Assembly (NCBI GenBank): GCA_902802795.1
Contig: CADCNI010000016.1
Coordinates: 1-57,291, forward strand
Source: an uncultured Ruminococcus sp.
GTDB lineage: Bacteria > Bacillota > Clostridia > Oscillospirales > Acutalibacteraceae
Direction of reading: 5' to 3'
DNA length: 57,291 nt
The stretch's first letter is position 1. Every line of letters starts with the position of its first letter. This document shows, in pieces, positions 43,354 to 51,728 of the stretch. The translations under genes were made by a program, and so were the position numbers. The notes under the pieces were generated by a model. That model worked only from the letters and a program-made list of their open reading frames with translations, was not told where the DNA came from and made no database searches.

Positions 43354-44301
43354 ATGGCAGACGTAAAGAAAATCGCAACCCGCGAGGGTTATTCCGATAC
43401 GCTCGTCGAGCTCATCGACGAGATCGACAACCTTTATGTGTTCGACGCGGATCTGGCGGGCGCCACCAAGACCTCCAAGGTCAAGAAGGCGCATCCCGAC
43501 AGATTCTTTGACTGCGGCATTGCCGAGCAGAACATGATGAGCATTGCGGCCGGTATGGCGGCGTGCGGCAATATCGTGTTCGCCAGTTCCTTTGCCATGT
43601 TCGCTTCGGGACGCGCGTTTGAACAGATTCGCAACTCCATCGCCTACCCCAACCTCAATGTCAAGATCGGCGCGACGCACGGCGGCATTTCGGTGGGGGA
43701 GGACGGCGCAAGCCACCAGTGCTGCGAGGATATTTCTCTCATGCGCACTATCCCCAACATGACGGTGATCGTCCCCGCGGACGACACCGAGGCGAGACTC
43801 GCCACCAGAGCCGTGGCGAATATGTACGGCCCCTGCTATCTGCGTTTCGGCAGACTGGCGGTGCCGGTGGTGTTCGACAGCAATTACAAATTCGAGATCG
43901 GCAAGGGCGTTGTGCTCAGCGAAGGTACTGACGTGACCATCATCGCCAACGGTTTGATGGTGGAAAAGACCATTGAAGCGGGCAAGCAGCTTCAGAACCA
44001 GGGCATCAGCGCGAGAGTGGTCAATATGGCGACTGTCAAGCCAATTGACCGTGAACTGGTTCTCGACAGCGCCGCCAAAACGGGCGCGATTGTCACGGTA
44101 GAGGAACACAACATCATCGGCGGTCTGGGCAGCGCGGTCTGCGAAGTGGTTTGCGAAGAGAAGCCGGTTCCCGTGCTGCGCGTAGGCGTGAACGACGTGT
44201 TCGGCAAGAGCGGCCCCGCCGTGGAACTGCTGGAGATCTTCGGACTCAGCACCGCGAATATTGTCGAAACCGCCAAGAAAGCCGTTGCACTTAAAAAGTA
44301 A
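43354..44301 (+). CDS. Transketolase, C-terminal subunit
   Basis: This is the pyrimidine-binding and C-terminal half of the split transketolase, 315 residues. It shows FDADLAGATKTSKV, FDCGIAEQNMMSIAAGMA (the glutamate of the cofactor site), HGGISVGEDGASHQ, RTIPNMTVIVPADDTEA and the C-terminal VTVEEHNIIGGLGSAV. GGGAGG precedes the ATG and the pair forms a two-gene operon ending at a strong terminator. A 1-deoxyxylulose-5-phosphate synthase is excluded because the two halves are separate and the motifs match transketolase. Confidence 0.94.
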   Translation: MADVKKIATREGYSDTLVELIDEIDNLYVFDADLAGATKTSKVKKAHPDRFFDCGIAEQNMMSIAAGMAACGNIVFASSFAMFASGRAFEQIRNSIAYPNLNVKIGATHGGISVGEDGASHQCCEDISLMRTIPNMTVIVPADDTEARLATRAVANMYGPCYLRFGRLAVPVVFDSNYKFEIGKGVVLSEGTDVTIIANGLMVEKTIEAGKQLQNQGISARVVNMATVKPIDRELVLDSAAKTGAIVTVEEHNIIGGLGSAVCEVVCEEKPVPVLRVGVNDVFGKSGPAVELLEIFGLSTANIVETAKKAVALKK

Positions 44302-44329
44302 GTTTTTTTATAGAATGATTATCGTAGAC

Positions 44330-44373
44330 GCTCTCGTTATTCTGTTTTTAGCGGAATAACGAGAGCTTTTTTT
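44330..44373 (+). terminator. Terminator of the transketolase operon
   Basis: GCTCTCGTTATTC pairs perfectly with GAATAACGAGAGC (13 bp) and is followed by a run of T. Confidence 0.92.
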
Positions 44374-44480
44374 GTGTGCTATCAAAATCAAAAAACGCGA
44401 AAAAATCAGGAAAAAAGAGATAAAGTGAGCTTTTGAAAGATTGTGTGGAAAATCCATGAAAAATCTGACTATTTCTGACT

Positions 44481-44508
44481 TTGACTTTTCCTGACTATTG
44501 AGTATAAT
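44481..44508 (+). promoter_or_regulatory. ctsR promoter
   Basis: TTGACT (44481-44486) and TATAAT (44503-44508) are 16 bp apart. The -35 overlaps TTTGACT-TTT-CCTGACT, a degenerate CtsR half-site pair on the opposite strand, and a CtsR box follows just downstream of the -10. Confidence 0.75.
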
Positions 44509-44521
44509 AAGAATTACAAAA

Positions 44522-44538
44522 GGTCAAAGAAAGTCAAA
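44522..44538 (+). promoter_or_regulatory. CtsR operator
   Basis: GGTCAAA-GAA-AGTCAAA matches the CtsR consensus of two RGTCAAA heptads separated by three bases. It lies about 14 bp after the -10 and 39 bp before the ctsR start, where bound CtsR would block transcription. This indicates autoregulated heat-shock control of the whole operon. Confidence 0.88.
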
Positions 44539-44576
44539 GACAAATTGAAACAAAGACCTTTGGGAGATGAGAAACA

Positions 44577-45035
44577 GTGAGAATGAGCGAACAGGTAGCG
44601 CGGTACATCATGGAAATGCTCGACAGCGCGGACGGCACCGCCGAGATACGGCGCAACGAGCTGGCGGATCAGATGGGCTGTGTGCCGAGTCAGATCAACT
44701 ACGTCATCACCTCGCGCTTCACCCCTGAGCAAGGCTATCTGGTGGAAAGCAGGCGAGGCGGCGGCGGCTACATCCGCATTACGCGTGTGCGGCTGAGCGG
44801 TCCGTCGGCGGTGATGCATGTGGTCAACAGCATCGGCGACCGTCTGGAAGCCGGCACGGCGCGCATGCTGATCGTCAATCTGACTGACCAAGGCATTCTT
44901 GCGGCAGGCGCGGCGGAACTCATGCTGGCGGCGTGCGGCGACGGGGCGCTCAAAGCACTGCCTATCGAATACCGCGATGTCGCGCGGGCGGGAATTTTAA
45001 AGCAGATGCTTATCAAATGCACCGTCAGCCAATAA
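44577..45035 (+). CDS. ctsR: CtsR class III stress gene repressor
   Basis: CtsR represses clp protease and its own operon until heat or McsB inactivates it. The 152-residue protein has the N-terminal winged helix (about 5-70; IMEMLDSADGTAEIRRNELADQ begins after residue 10; MGCVPSQINYVITSRFTPEQGY follows in pieces), the wing RRGGGGYIRITRV with the DNA-contacting glycine-rich tip, and a C-terminal dimer domain. GTG 44577 lies ten bases after GGGAG. It heads ctsR-mcsA-mcsB-clpC, the classic order. Confidence 0.95.
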   Translation: MRMSEQVARYIMEMLDSADGTAEIRRNELADQMGCVPSQINYVITSRFTPEQGYLVESRRGGGGYIRITRVRLSGPSAVMHVVNSIGDRLEAGTARMLIVNLTDQGILAAGAAELMLAACGDGALKALPIEYRDVARAGILKQMLIKCTVSQ

Positions 45036-45080
45036 TCATCTTGGTATGAATCAAAAAATACGGAAAGGAAATGAAGACTT

Positions 45081-45632
45081 ATGTTGTGTGAGAAATGCAA
45101 GAAAAACGAAGCGACCGCTTATATCAAGACCAATGTGAACGGCGATGTTCACGAATACCATCTCTGCCCGGAATGTGCGGCGGAAATGCAGAATAACGGC
45201 GAATTCGGCTCCATGTTCCACTTCGGCGGATTTGGCGGATTCGACAGTCTCGACAAAATGTTCAACCCCATGAGCGGCTTTGACATTGTCAGCAGCCTTC
45301 TCAGTTCGCCTTTTGGTTCCTTCGGCGCTATGCCGTCGCTCAGTTCGGGCAAACGCTGTTCCGTGTGCGGCTCCGATTTCAATTCCATTGCGGAGTCAGG
45401 CAAAGTGGGATGTCCCAACTGCTACACCGAATTCAAGGCGCGGCTCGTCCCGACCATCAAAAAGATGCACGGCAACACCGTCCACTGCGGCAAGCACTCC
45501 AAAATTACGACGGAACAGAGCAATGAAAACCAGCTTGTTTCCCTCAAAAAGCAGCTCACCGAAGCGGTAAACAGCGAAAATTACGAACTGGCCGCCGAAC
45601 TCAGAGACAAGATCAAGGCGATGGAAAAGTAA
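45081..45632 (+). CDS. mcsA: McsA zinc-finger activator of McsB
   Basis: McsA binds zinc and activates the arginine kinase McsB, modulating CtsR. The 183-residue protein has an N-terminal CXXC pair (CEKCKKNEATAYIK ... CPECAAE), a second pair (CSVCGSDF ... VGCPNCY) and a C-terminal UVR motif (about 150-183; LKKQLTEAVNSENYELAAEL). The central Gly/Phe-rich linker (about 45-85) is typical. GGAAAGGAAA precedes the ATG. It starts 45 bases after ctsR. Confidence 0.93.
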   Translation: MLCEKCKKNEATAYIKTNVNGDVHEYHLCPECAAEMQNNGEFGSMFHFGGFGGFDSLDKMFNPMSGFDIVSSLLSSPFGSFGAMPSLSSGKRCSVCGSDFNSIAESGKVGCPNCYTEFKARLVPTIKKMHGNTVHCGKHSKITTEQSNENQLVSLKKQLTEAVNSENYELAAELRDKIKAMEK

Positions 45633-45674
45633 GCAGACAAACAAACGAACGAATGATTGATTGGAGTGTTGGAT

Positions 45675-46730
45675 ATGACGGAAAATAACAAGCAGGCAAA
45701 AAAATGGTATGAAACAGACGGGGAGCAGTCGGACGTGGTTATCAGCACCCGCGTCCGGCTGGCAAGAAACTGCAACGGTTACCCCTTCCCGCATCTGATG
45801 AACGACCAGCAGAAAAGAGAGATCAATCAAAAGGTCAGAGACGCGCTTCTCGGCGGCAATTCGGCGCTGCGCGACAGCTTCCGCTATTATGACGCGGAGC
45901 AGCTCAGCGCGGTAGAGCTGGCGGCTATGGCGGAACGCCACCTTGTCAGCCCGGAATTTGCCCGCTATCCCAAAGGGCGGGCGCTTCTCCTGATGAATGA
46001 CGAGTCGGTGAGCATTATGCTCAATGAAGAAGACCACGTCAGAATGCAGGTGATGGGCAGCGGCTTGCAGCTCCAAGAGGCGTACGACATGGCGGATAAG
46101 ATCGACACCCTGCTCGATGAAACCCTGCACTTTGCCTTTGACGAGGAACTCGGCTATCTGACCGCCTGCCCGACCAATCTCGGCACCGGTATGCGCGCGT
46201 CGGTCATGATGCACCTGCCCGCCGTTGAAGCCGACGGCACCCTCCGTCAGATTGCCGCAAGCCTCCCCAAGGTGGGCGCGACCATCCGCGGCAGCTACGG
46301 CGAGGGCAGCGAGGCCGACGGCGCGATGTACCAGGTTTCCAATCAGGTGACGCTGGGCATCAGCGAAAAGGACACGGTTTCCAATCTGACCCAGATTACC
46401 AACCAGATCATTGCGCTCGAAAAGAAATCGAGAGCCAGACTGCTGGAGGATGAGAGCTTTCAGGATAACGTATGGCGTGCGCTCGGCATTATGAAGAGCG
46501 CCAGAGTCATGAGCAGCGACGAATTTGCCAAGCTGTATTCCGCAGTGCGTATGGGCGTGGCGGGCGGAACCGTGACAGGTGTGACGCTCGACCAGCTAAG
46601 CGGCCTCTTTACCGAGGTGCAGCCCGCCTGTCTGATGGAGCGGTACGGCGAGGAAATGACGGCGCAGCAGCGCGATAAGAAGCGCGCCGAAATGCTGCGG
46701 CAGGTTTTTAAAGATACCGATATCGCGTAA
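45675..46730 (+). CDS. mcsB: Protein arginine kinase McsB
   Basis: McsB phosphorylates arginines to mark proteins for ClpCP degradation and inactivates CtsR. The 351-residue protein belongs to the guanido-kinase fold: VVISTRVRLARNCNGYPFP, LLMNDESVSIMLNEEDHVRMQ, LTACPTNLGTGMRASVMMH (cited in parts) and IRGSYGEGSEA. Length is standard. ATG 45675 follows GGAG by eight bases; an in-frame ATG at 45657 lies before that site. A 300-bp gap with an inverted-repeat element separates it from clpC. Confidence 0.96.
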   Translation: MTENNKQAKKWYETDGEQSDVVISTRVRLARNCNGYPFPHLMNDQQKREINQKVRDALLGGNSALRDSFRYYDAEQLSAVELAAMAERHLVSPEFARYPKGRALLLMNDESVSIMLNEEDHVRMQVMGSGLQLQEAYDMADKIDTLLDETLHFAFDEELGYLTACPTNLGTGMRASVMMHLPAVEADGTLRQIAASLPKVGATIRGSYGEGSEADGAMYQVSNQVTLGISEKDTVSNLTQITNQIIALEKKSRARLLEDESFQDNVWRALGIMKSARVMSSDEFAKLYSAVRMGVAGGTVTGVTLDQLSGLFTEVQPACLMERYGEEMTAQQRDKKRAEMLRQVFKDTDIA

Positions 46731-46736
46731 AAAGTC

Positions 46737-46763
46737 AGTGGTTAGTGGTTAGTGGTTAGTGGG
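46737..46763 (+). repeat. 7-bp tandem repeat after mcsB
   Basis: AGTGGTT occurs three times in tandem followed by a partial unit, just after the mcsB stop and next to the inverted-repeat element. Such a tract can change length by slippage. Confidence 0.7.
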
Positions 46764-46779
46764 AAGTGGGGAGTGGGGA

Positions 46780-46985
46780 GAAAAAGAAAAAAGCATAGCG
46801 CAGCGCTTAATTAGCGAGCGAATGCGAGCGTGGGAGTCGAGGGGGACTGGTCCTCCTCGCGGGTCAAGGGCGGCGCCCTTGCAGGGGAGTGGAGACAGCG
46901 TCCCCACGAGTGAGGCGTAGCCGAACGAGCAGAACGCGCTCGGATTTGCGACGGGGTCGGGCGAATACGGACGAGGGTTCCTTTC
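46780..46985. repeat. Inverted-repeat element B, between mcsB and clpC
   Basis: This 200-bp non-coding stretch shares blocks with element A: an A-rich tract, GCATAGCGCAGCG, TTAGCGAGCGAATGCGAGCG, GGGTCAAGGG...CCCTTG, and GGATTTGCGACGGGGTCGGG. It also matches the reverse complement of element A's right arm (ACGAGTGAGGCGTAGCC-like). It lacks the outer 14-bp termini seen in element A. It interrupts the stress operon; several local hairpins could attenuate or stabilise the transcript reaching clpC. Confidence 0.7.
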
Positions 46986-47056
46986 CATTGCGACCAATTA
47001 CGACTTTTGACAAGAGATTCACCAGAAAAATTTTTGAGAGAAATGAGGGAAGACTT

Positions 47057-49588
47057 ATGTACAACTTCAAAGGATTCACGGAAAAATCAAATATCGCCCT
47101 GAACCGCGCATTTGAGAACGCGCAGGAGATGGGACACACCTTCGTCGGCTCGGAGCATATTCTGCTGGGACTGCTCGAAACCGACGCGTCCGCCGCGCAG
47201 ACCATTCTCAACGAAAACGGCGTGGAGGCGGACGCGGTGAAGGAAAAGCTGCTGGAGGTTCACGGGCAGGGCGTGCGCTGCACGGTCAATCCCAATGACC
47301 TGACCGCGCGCGGCAAGCGGACGCTGCAAACCGCCAAGCTTCTCTCCGGGCGGATGGGTCACAGCTATGTAGGGACGGAACACATCCTTCTCGCCATGAT
47401 CGGGGACAGCGACAGCTATGCCGTTCACTTCATGCAGGAGCTGGGCGGCGATATGCAGGACATTGCCGACTCGCTGACGCAGTTTTTCAACGGCGAAGAG
47501 GGGGACGGCTATGACGATGACAACGAACGCGAAGAGCAGCAGCCCTCCAGTCCGTTCGGCGGATTCTTCAGCATGGGCGGCGGCAATCCCTTTGGAGGCG
47601 CGCAGGGCGGTCATGCGGGCGGCAAGGGCAAGAGCCTGAAAAAATACGGCCGCGACCTGACCGACGAAGCCAAAAAGGGCAAGATTGACCCGGTCATCGG
47701 CCGTCAGCAGGAGATCGACCGCGTGATACAGATTCTCTCCCGCCGCACCAAGAACAACCCCTGTCTGATCGGTGAACCGGGCGTGGGCAAGACCGCCATT
47801 GCGGAAGGTCTGGCGCTCAAAATCGCGGAGGGCGAGGTGCCGGAGTCGCTCAAAAACAAGAAGATCGTCGATCTCAGTCTGACCGGCATGATCGCAGGTT
47901 CCAAGTATCGCGGCGAATTTGAGGAACGCATTCAGTCGGTGATCGACGAGGTCATCAAGGACGGCAATACCATCTTGTTTATTGATGAAATCCATACCCT
48001 GATCGGCGCAGGTTCCGCCGAGGGCGCGACCGACGCGGCCAATATCCTCAAACCGATGCTTGCGCGCGGCAGCTTTCAGGTGATCGGCGCGACCACCATC
48101 ACGGAATACCGCAAATATATCGAGAAGGATTCCGCTCTCGAACGCCGTTTCCAGCCGGTCATGGTGGGCGAACCGACCGAGGAAGAAGCGGAGCAGATTC
48201 TTTTAGGACTGCGCGACCGATACGAGGGACATCACAAGGTCAAGATCAGCGACGAAGCCATCCAATCCGCCGTCAATCTGTCCGCGCGTTACATCGCGGA
48301 CAGATATCTGCCGGACAAGGCGATTGACCTGATCGACGAAGCCGCGTCCCGCGTGCGGCTCAAGAGACAGACGGCTCCCGGCGACGTGAAGGAACTGGAG
48401 GAACAGATCAAGCAGGTGACGGCGGACAAGCAGGAAGCCATCAACACGCAGGACTTCGAGCGTGCCGCCAAGCTGCGCGACCGTGAGAAAGAACTCACTG
48501 CTCAGTTGGAGGAGCAAAAGGACGCGTGGAAGAAGAGCAGCGCCGGCAGGGAAGACACGGTGACGACGGAAGATATCGCGGAGATTGTGTCCCAGTGGAC
48601 GGGCATCCCCGTGGTGCAGCTCACCACGGAGGAAAGCGAACGCATGCTGAAAATGGAGGACATTCTTCATGAAAGAATCGTCGGTCAGCACGAGGCTGTG
48701 ACCGCCGTGGCGAAAGCCATCCGCCGCGGACGTGTGGGACTCAAAGACCCCAAGCGCCCCATCGGTTCGTTCCTCTTCCTCGGCCCCACCGGCGTGGGCA
48801 AGACGGAACTCAGCAAGGCGCTGGCGGAAGCGATGTTTGGGGACGAAAACGCCATGATCCGTATAGATATGTCGGAATTCATGGAGAAGCACACCGTGTC
48901 GAAGCTCATCGGTTCGCCTCCGGGCTATGTCGGCTACGACGAGGGCGGACAGCTCACCGAAAAAATCCGCAGACGGCCCTATTCCGTGGTGCTGTTTGAC
49001 GAAATCGAAAAAGCGCATCCCGATGTGCTGAATATCCTGCTGCAAATCCTCGGTGACGGCAGAGTGACCGACTCGCAGGGACGCACGGTGGACTTCAAAA
49101 ACACCGTCATCATCATGACCTCCAACCTCGGCGCGCGCACCATTACAGGCGGCGGCAAGAACGCGCTCGGCTTCGGACAGACGGAGAGCAGCGATCAGGC
49201 GCAGCAGGAATATGACGCGATCAAGGCGGCTGTGATGGAGGAACTGAAAGAAACCTTCCGTCCCGAATTCATCAACCGTCTGGACGATATCATCGTGTTC
49301 CGCAAGCTCAGCGAGGAGGATGTGGAGCAAATCGCCGGGAAGATGCTGGGTTCGCTGGCCACCAGAATGAAGGAAATGAACATCGACGTGACATTTGACA
49401 GGAGCGTCGCCAAGACGATCAGCCAACACGGATTTGACCCGGTTTACGGCGCAAGACCCATCCGGAGAGCCATCCAGTCGGAGATCGAGGATCCGCTGTC
49501 CGAGAAGATACTCGACGGCACGGTAAAAGCCGGAGAGCGCATTGAAGTGGGGTTTGAAAACGATCAGATGAAGATAACCAAGAAATAA
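47057..49588 (+). CDS. clpC: ClpC AAA+ protease unfoldase
   Basis: ClpC unfolds substrates, including arginine-phosphorylated proteins, for ClpP. The 843-residue protein has two N-terminal Clp repeats (about 1-145; GHTFVGSEHILLGLL, GHSYVGTEHILLAM), a Gly-rich linker (about 155-195), AAA1 with Walker A GEPGVGKTAIAEG, a middle UVR motif (INTQDFERAAKLRDREKEL), and AAA2 with GPTGVGKTELSKAL and an ADRYL/LDDIIVF-type C-terminus. ATG 47057 is used; a longer frame to 46889 lies inside the repeat element and is not credible. It ends with a strong terminator. Confidence 0.96.
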   Translation: MYNFKGFTEKSNIALNRAFENAQEMGHTFVGSEHILLGLLETDASAAQTILNENGVEADAVKEKLLEVHGQGVRCTVNPNDLTARGKRTLQTAKLLSGRMGHSYVGTEHILLAMIGDSDSYAVHFMQELGGDMQDIADSLTQFFNGEEGDGYDDDNEREEQQPSSPFGGFFSMGGGNPFGGAQGGHAGGKGKSLKKYGRDLTDEAKKGKIDPVIGRQQEIDRVIQILSRRTKNNPCLIGEPGVGKTAIAEGLALKIAEGEVPESLKNKKIVDLSLTGMIAGSKYRGEFEERIQSVIDEVIKDGNTILFIDEIHTLIGAGSAEGATDAANILKPMLARGSFQVIGATTITEYRKYIEKDSALERRFQPVMVGEPTEEEAEQILLGLRDRYEGHHKVKISDEAIQSAVNLSARYIADRYLPDKAIDLIDEAASRVRLKRQTAPGDVKELEEQIKQVTADKQEAINTQDFERAAKLRDREKELTAQLEEQKDAWKKSSAGREDTVTTEDIAEIVSQWTGIPVVQLTTEESERMLKMEDILHERIVGQHEAVTAVAKAIRRGRVGLKDPKRPIGSFLFLGPTGVGKTELSKALAEAMFGDENAMIRIDMSEFMEKHTVSKLIGSPPGYVGYDEGGQLTEKIRRRPYSVVLFDEIEKAHPDVLNILLQILGDGRVTDSQGRTVDFKNTVIIMTSNLGARTITGGGKNALGFGQTESSDQAQQEYDAIKAAVMEELKETFRPEFINRLDDIIVFRKLSEEDVEQIAGKMLGSLATRMKEMNIDVTFDRSVAKTISQHGFDPVYGARPIRRAIQSEIEDPLSEKILDGTVKAGERIEVGFENDQMKITKK

Positions 49589-49644
49589 GCCCACGGTATT
49601 CTGACATTGACGACAAAACCGGTTGATAGCCATACTCCCCGTAC

Positions 49645-49695
49645 AAAACCCGACCGCAAGACATTCTCAAAAGAGTATGTCCCCGGTCGGGTTTT
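49645..49695 (+). terminator. Terminator of the ctsR-clpC operon
   Basis: AAAACCCGACCG pairs with CGGTCGGGTTTT (12 bp), with a second inner hairpin (GACATTCTC / GAGTATGTC) and a T-rich tail. Confidence 0.9.
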
Positions 49696-49740
49696 ATTAT
49701 TTTGTGGATAATATATAATAATTTTATCAATTATAATGAT

Positions 49741-49770
49741 GCCGTTGGTCGATACTACAGTGCCGTTGGT
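49741..49770 (+). promoter_or_regulatory. LytTR-type direct-repeat operator
   Basis: GCCGTTGGT occurs twice, at 49741-49749 and 49762-49770, with a 12-bp spacer (21-bp period; both copies preceded by T). Known LytTR regulators bind paired 9-bp direct repeats about two helical turns apart with a central GTT, located just upstream of the -35. Here the -35 begins 10 bp after the second repeat. A LytTR regulator is encoded in the operon it would control. Confidence 0.7.
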
Positions 49771-49780
49771 TGTTCACTGA

Positions 49781-49809
49781 TTGACAGGCCTTGCTTTTCG
49801 GTATAAAAT
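49781..49809 (+). promoter_or_regulatory. Promoter of the secreted protein / LytTR / DUF3021 operon
   Basis: TTGACA (49781-49786) and TAAAAT (49804-49809) are 17 bp apart. It lies directly after the paired repeats and about 36 bp before the start codon. Confidence 0.7.
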
Positions 49810-49844
49810 AAGAATAAAGATTGATCTGAAAGGTCGTGCAAACA

Positions 49845-50600
49845 ATGAAAAATCAAAAACACGGTATGATTTGGCGGATGATGACCGTTATGCTCAGCGG
49901 ATGCCTGATGCTGGTTGCGGGGATGAGCGCGTTCTCCTTCCGCGTCTTTGCCGCCGAACAGCCCGCTTCGTTTACCGAACAGGCAAAAAAACATATCCCG
50001 CAGCATTTGCGTATCACGCTGCACGGCGTTGAAAAAAGAGAAAGCTATTCGGTTGTTACCGGAACCGCCATCTGGGACGATGACGAGGCAGTCAGCGAAT
50101 GTGAGTTCAACCCCTCCGTACAGATAGGCAATGCGTACTACAGACCAAAATGCACCGCATGGACGCTGATTAAGCAAGGCGAAAATACCAAAGAAATGGA
50201 AGAAAATACGCCGGCGGACGACCCTTACAGCCCGGTTTATACGGTCGAAAACGGTACCTGCCGCAAGGATTTTGAACTCATGCTGGTGGAAGACGGGCAG
50301 GAAATAGAGGCGGACGGCGGATATGCTAATGGCGTAAAAATGGGCAGCCCGCTGAAATTCAATATCACGTCGCTCCTCACGGTTGACGATTACGTCGGCG
50401 AGTCTCCCGCCAGCAATGAAGTGGAGATAACGCTCACTGAAGATGTTTTCGGCAAGACCCTCCCGGCGGGAAGCGAAAACGGCGGTATTTCCGGCGGCGA
50501 TACCTGTCAATGGTGCGGCAAAGTGCATGAAGGTTTCTGGGACGGCATTCAGGGATTTTTCCATAAAATCTGGTATTTCTTTGCACATTTATTTGACTGA
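49845..50600 (+). CDS. Secreted protein with C-terminal CXXCGKXH / aromatic motif, unknown function
   Basis: The 251-residue protein has an N-terminal signal segment (about 10-37; MMTVMLSGCLMLVAG, cleavage near VFA-AEQ). The mature part looks like beta-rich repeats (DDDEAVSECEFNPSV; GKTLPAGSENGG) without a domain I recognise. The last 33 residues, CQWCGKVHEGFWDGIQGF then FHKIWYFFAHLFD, pair a CXXCGKXH motif with a hydrophobic aromatic helix; I recall similar tails on exported proteins of related gut clostridia and take it as a possible membrane-anchoring or sorting signal. An AAAGG site precedes the ATG. It leads a three-gene operon with the LytTR regulator and DUF3021 protein. Confidence 0.7.
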   Translation: MKNQKHGMIWRMMTVMLSGCLMLVAGMSAFSFRVFAAEQPASFTEQAKKHIPQHLRITLHGVEKRESYSVVTGTAIWDDDEAVSECEFNPSVQIGNAYYRPKCTAWTLIKQGENTKEMEENTPADDPYSPVYTVENGTCRKDFELMLVEDGQEIEADGGYANGVKMGSPLKFNITSLLTVDDYVGESPASNEVEITLTEDVFGKTLPAGSENGGISGGDTCQWCGKVHEGFWDGIQGFFHKIWYFFAHLFD

Positions 50601-50629
50601 TCTCTTTACGGTACAGGAGGCTGAAGTCG

Positions 50630-51094
50630 GTGTCTTACGATGTTTCCGTTACATTTGAAGAGGACGGTTCATTAGACAGAATTGAGATTCATATCAAGGC
50701 TCCGGCGCGTTGTTCTCAGGTAGCGGCGCTGCTGGCAAAATTAGATGAAAAAGAGCGGTTCCTCGATGTGCCGTCAGATGGCGGAAGGATCGTTCGGCTG
50801 CGAACGGATCATATCATCCGGATATTCAGCCAGAACCGAAAAAATTATGTGTTTTCATCGGACGGGACGATCCGCACGACTGCCTCTATGAACGAATTAT
50901 ATGAGCAGCTTATCCATGACCGTTTTCTGCGCGTGTCAAGGTTTGAGATTATCAATCTCGACAAAGCCGAATCCTTTGACTTTTCCATCGTGGGTCAATT
51001 GAAAATCAAAATGGAAGGCAGTCAGACGGTTTTTGCCTCGAGACGTTATATTCCTGTGATCCGGGATTACCTGAAAGGCGGTGACACAGATTGA
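50630..51094 (+). CDS. LytTR-family DNA-binding regulator
   Basis: The 154-residue protein lacks a receiver domain; its C-terminal half (about 50-150) is a LytTR domain: VRLRTDHIIRIFSQNRKNYV, TASMNELYEQL, RFLRVSRFEIINLDKAESF and FASRRYIPVIRDYL. The N-terminal about 50 residues are a short strand/helix segment (VTFEEDGSLDRIEIHIKAP). GTG 50630 follows AGGAGG. Its stop overlaps the TTG start of the next gene, so the two are coupled. LytTR proteins without receivers, paired with membrane partners, form LytTR regulatory systems such as HdrRM and BrsRM of Streptococcus mutans. The paired repeats at 49741 are its likely target. Confidence 0.9.
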   Translation: MSYDVSVTFEEDGSLDRIEIHIKAPARCSQVAALLAKLDEKERFLDVPSDGGRIVRLRTDHIIRIFSQNRKNYVFSSDGTIRTTASMNELYEQLIHDRFLRVSRFEIINLDKAESFDFSIVGQLKIKMEGSQTVFASRRYIPVIRDYLKGGDTD

Positions 51095-51540
51095 AAAAGG
51101 TATTCACACGTCTTTTGGCCGGGTTTTGTCTGGGCGCTGTGATCGGCAACCTGATTGCGATGGCGTCGGATCCGGGCAGGCCTTTTATGACAGAACTGTT
51201 TGTGACGCGTATGGGCAATTACACGGCGGCTTTCATCGTTCATACGTTGCTGTCCGCCTTGATCGGTGCGGCGGCGATGGCAGGTATGTCGTTGTATGAC
51301 GAAACCGACCTGCCCCTGCTGTTTGCGACAATAGTCCATTTCGTCCTGATTGAAGTTGTTTTTCTTCCGGTTGCTCTCTTTCTGGGATGGATCGCTCCCG
51401 TATGGAATCAGATTGCCATGATGGGCGGTGTTATAGCGGCGACTTCTCTTTTGATATGGGTGTTTATGTTTTTCTATCATAAGCGAAAGGTCAGCGAACT
51501 CAACGGTATGCGCCAAAAGAAGAAACAGCGACCTCAGTAG
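51091..51540 (+). CDS. DUF3021-family membrane protein, likely LytTR partner
   Basis: The 149-residue protein has four hydrophobic helices (about 5-25, 45-68, 77-97, 107-128), a short Lys/Arg-rich tail, and no catalytic motif. Family DUF3021 genes are habitually found beside LytTR regulators, where the membrane partner is thought to restrain the regulator. Translation begins at TTG 51091, four bases inside the end of the LytTR gene. A hairpin follows its stop. Confidence 0.85.
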   Translation: MKKVFTRLLAGFCLGAVIGNLIAMASDPGRPFMTELFVTRMGNYTAAFIVHTLLSALIGAAAMAGMSLYDETDLPLLFATIVHFVLIEVVFLPVALFLGWIAPVWNQIAMMGGVIAATSLLIWVFMFFYHKRKVSELNGMRQKKKQRPQ

Positions 51541-51572
51541 ACTTTATCTTTCGTCTCCATACATGTATTTAT

Positions 51573-51609
51573 CGACCGCACCGTCATCTTCAGAATGTCG
51601 GTGCGGTCG
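51573..51609 (+). terminator. Probable terminator after the LytTR operon
   Basis: CGACCGCACCG pairs with CGGTGCGGTCG (11 bp). The downstream T run is weak (CATTCGTTTT), so the call is moderate. Confidence 0.55.
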
Positions 51610-51728
51610 GTCATTCGTTTTGAGAATTTACCGTTTCTTTATTCATTCTCCGTCAAACTATGGTACAATGTTTGTAAAGAGTAAAAACATCCACTTTACA
51701 CTTCACATTGACAGAAAGGGTGGTTTGT

